Positions 6,213 through 6,302 of a stretch of 6,302 nt of DNA are shown piece by piece. Source of the stretch: Clostridia bacterium (lineage in GTDB: Bacteria > Bacillota > Clostridia > Christensenellales > UBA1242); assembly GCA_900766395.1 (NCBI GenBank), contig CAAFWB010000080.1, positions 1 through 6,302 of the forward strand, in the 5' to 3' direction. The position numbers and the translations under genes are program-made. The notes under the pieces are model-generated. The model ran no database searches, was not told the DNA's origin, and saw only the letters and a list, made by a program, of their open reading frames with translations. Numbering within the stretch: position 1 is the stretch's first letter; each line of letters starts with the position of its first letter.

Positions 6213-6241
6213 TTGACAATAATTTTTTTATGTGTTAAATT
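6213..6241 (+). promoter_or_regulatory. Housekeeping promoter for a gene right of the window
   Basis: A perfect TTGACA (-35, 6213-6218) is followed after 17 bases by TAAATT (6236-6241), which matches TATAAT at four of six positions and is preceded by TGT as an extended -10. Transcription would start near 6248, just before the T-box-like sequence. The region overlaps the weak promoter candidate of the divergent pseudouridine synthase gene. Confidence 0.5.
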
Positions 6242-6255
6242 TTTTCTGTTTACAA

Positions 6256-6302
6256 AAGCGATGATGAAAGACTAGTATGCAAAAACTGGCTTGAAAGAAA
6301 AA
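6256..6302 (+). promoter_or_regulatory. Probable T-box riboswitch, 5' part of Stem I (truncated)
   Basis: The transcript leader begins AGCGATGATGAAAGACTAGTA (written here as GCGATGATG at 6258-6266, GAAAGA at 6266-6271 and AGTA at 6274-6277). This arrangement of GATGA, a purine stretch and AGTA is typical of the base of Stem I in T-box leaders, and a GAAAGA (6293-6298) follows where a GAGAG-like element is often seen. T-box leaders sense uncharged tRNA and control aminoacyl-tRNA synthetase, amino acid biosynthesis or transporter genes. The specifier loop, T-box sequence and terminator would all lie beyond the window, so the amino acid cannot be read and the call rests on the 5' end only. Confidence 0.45.

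Noticed and set aside
1..6302. CRISPR arrays, tRNA or rRNA genes, insertion sequences and attachment sites
   Set aside because: I saw no regularly spaced direct repeats, tRNA-like CCA-ended cloverleaf, transposase gene or flanking inverted repeats on either strand.

Overview
The window comes from an AT-rich, low-GC, endospore-forming Gram-positive bacterium, most likely a member of the Clostridia. The evidence is a compact spoVAC-spoVAD-spoVAE operon, a yunB-type sporulation gene, purine-rich GGAGG-like ribosome binding sites, a Gram-positive style lipoprotein and a probable T-box leader at the right edge. The genus cannot be named from the sequence alone.

Layout from left to right. (1) Positions 3-998 (+) hold the C-terminal 331 codons of a larger unrecognised protein whose start lies left of the window. 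It has a Cys-rich motif followed by a segment that looks faintly like an acetyltransferase. (2) A 73-residue coiled-coil protein (979-1200, +) overlaps the end of that gene and has its own ribosome binding site. (3) A compact hairpin at 1203-1228, with T-runs on both strands, separates these two genes from the convergent lipoprotein gene (1230-2624, -). That protein is secreted and lipid-anchored, has a helical N-terminal half, a four-cysteine cluster and a long polar repeat-containing tail. (4) The 95-base gap at 2625-2719 is a divergent promoter region. (5) spoVAC, spoVAD and spoVAE (2720-4552, +) are tightly packed and probably translationally coupled. (6) yunB (4590-5276, +) starts with GTG, has no ribosome binding site, and has a -10 like element ending five bases before the start codon. 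(7) A RluA-family pseudouridine synthase gene (5265-6188, -) overlaps the 3' end of yunB tail to tail by 12 bases. (8) The last 90 bases carry a TTGACA promoter candidate and what looks like the 5' end of a T-box riboswitch for a gene to the right.

How the genes work together. SpoVAC, SpoVAD and SpoVAE are core parts of the channel that loads dipicolinic acid into the forespore and releases it on germination. Only the widely conserved C-D-E core is present here; SpoVAA, SpoVAB, SpoVAEa and SpoVAF are not in this window. YunB belongs to the mother-cell sporulation programme in Bacillus, so a separate promoter for it makes sense. The lipoprotein next to the spoVA operon has no recognised function, and a spore-related role is only a guess from position. 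The pseudouridine synthase and the T-box are housekeeping functions.
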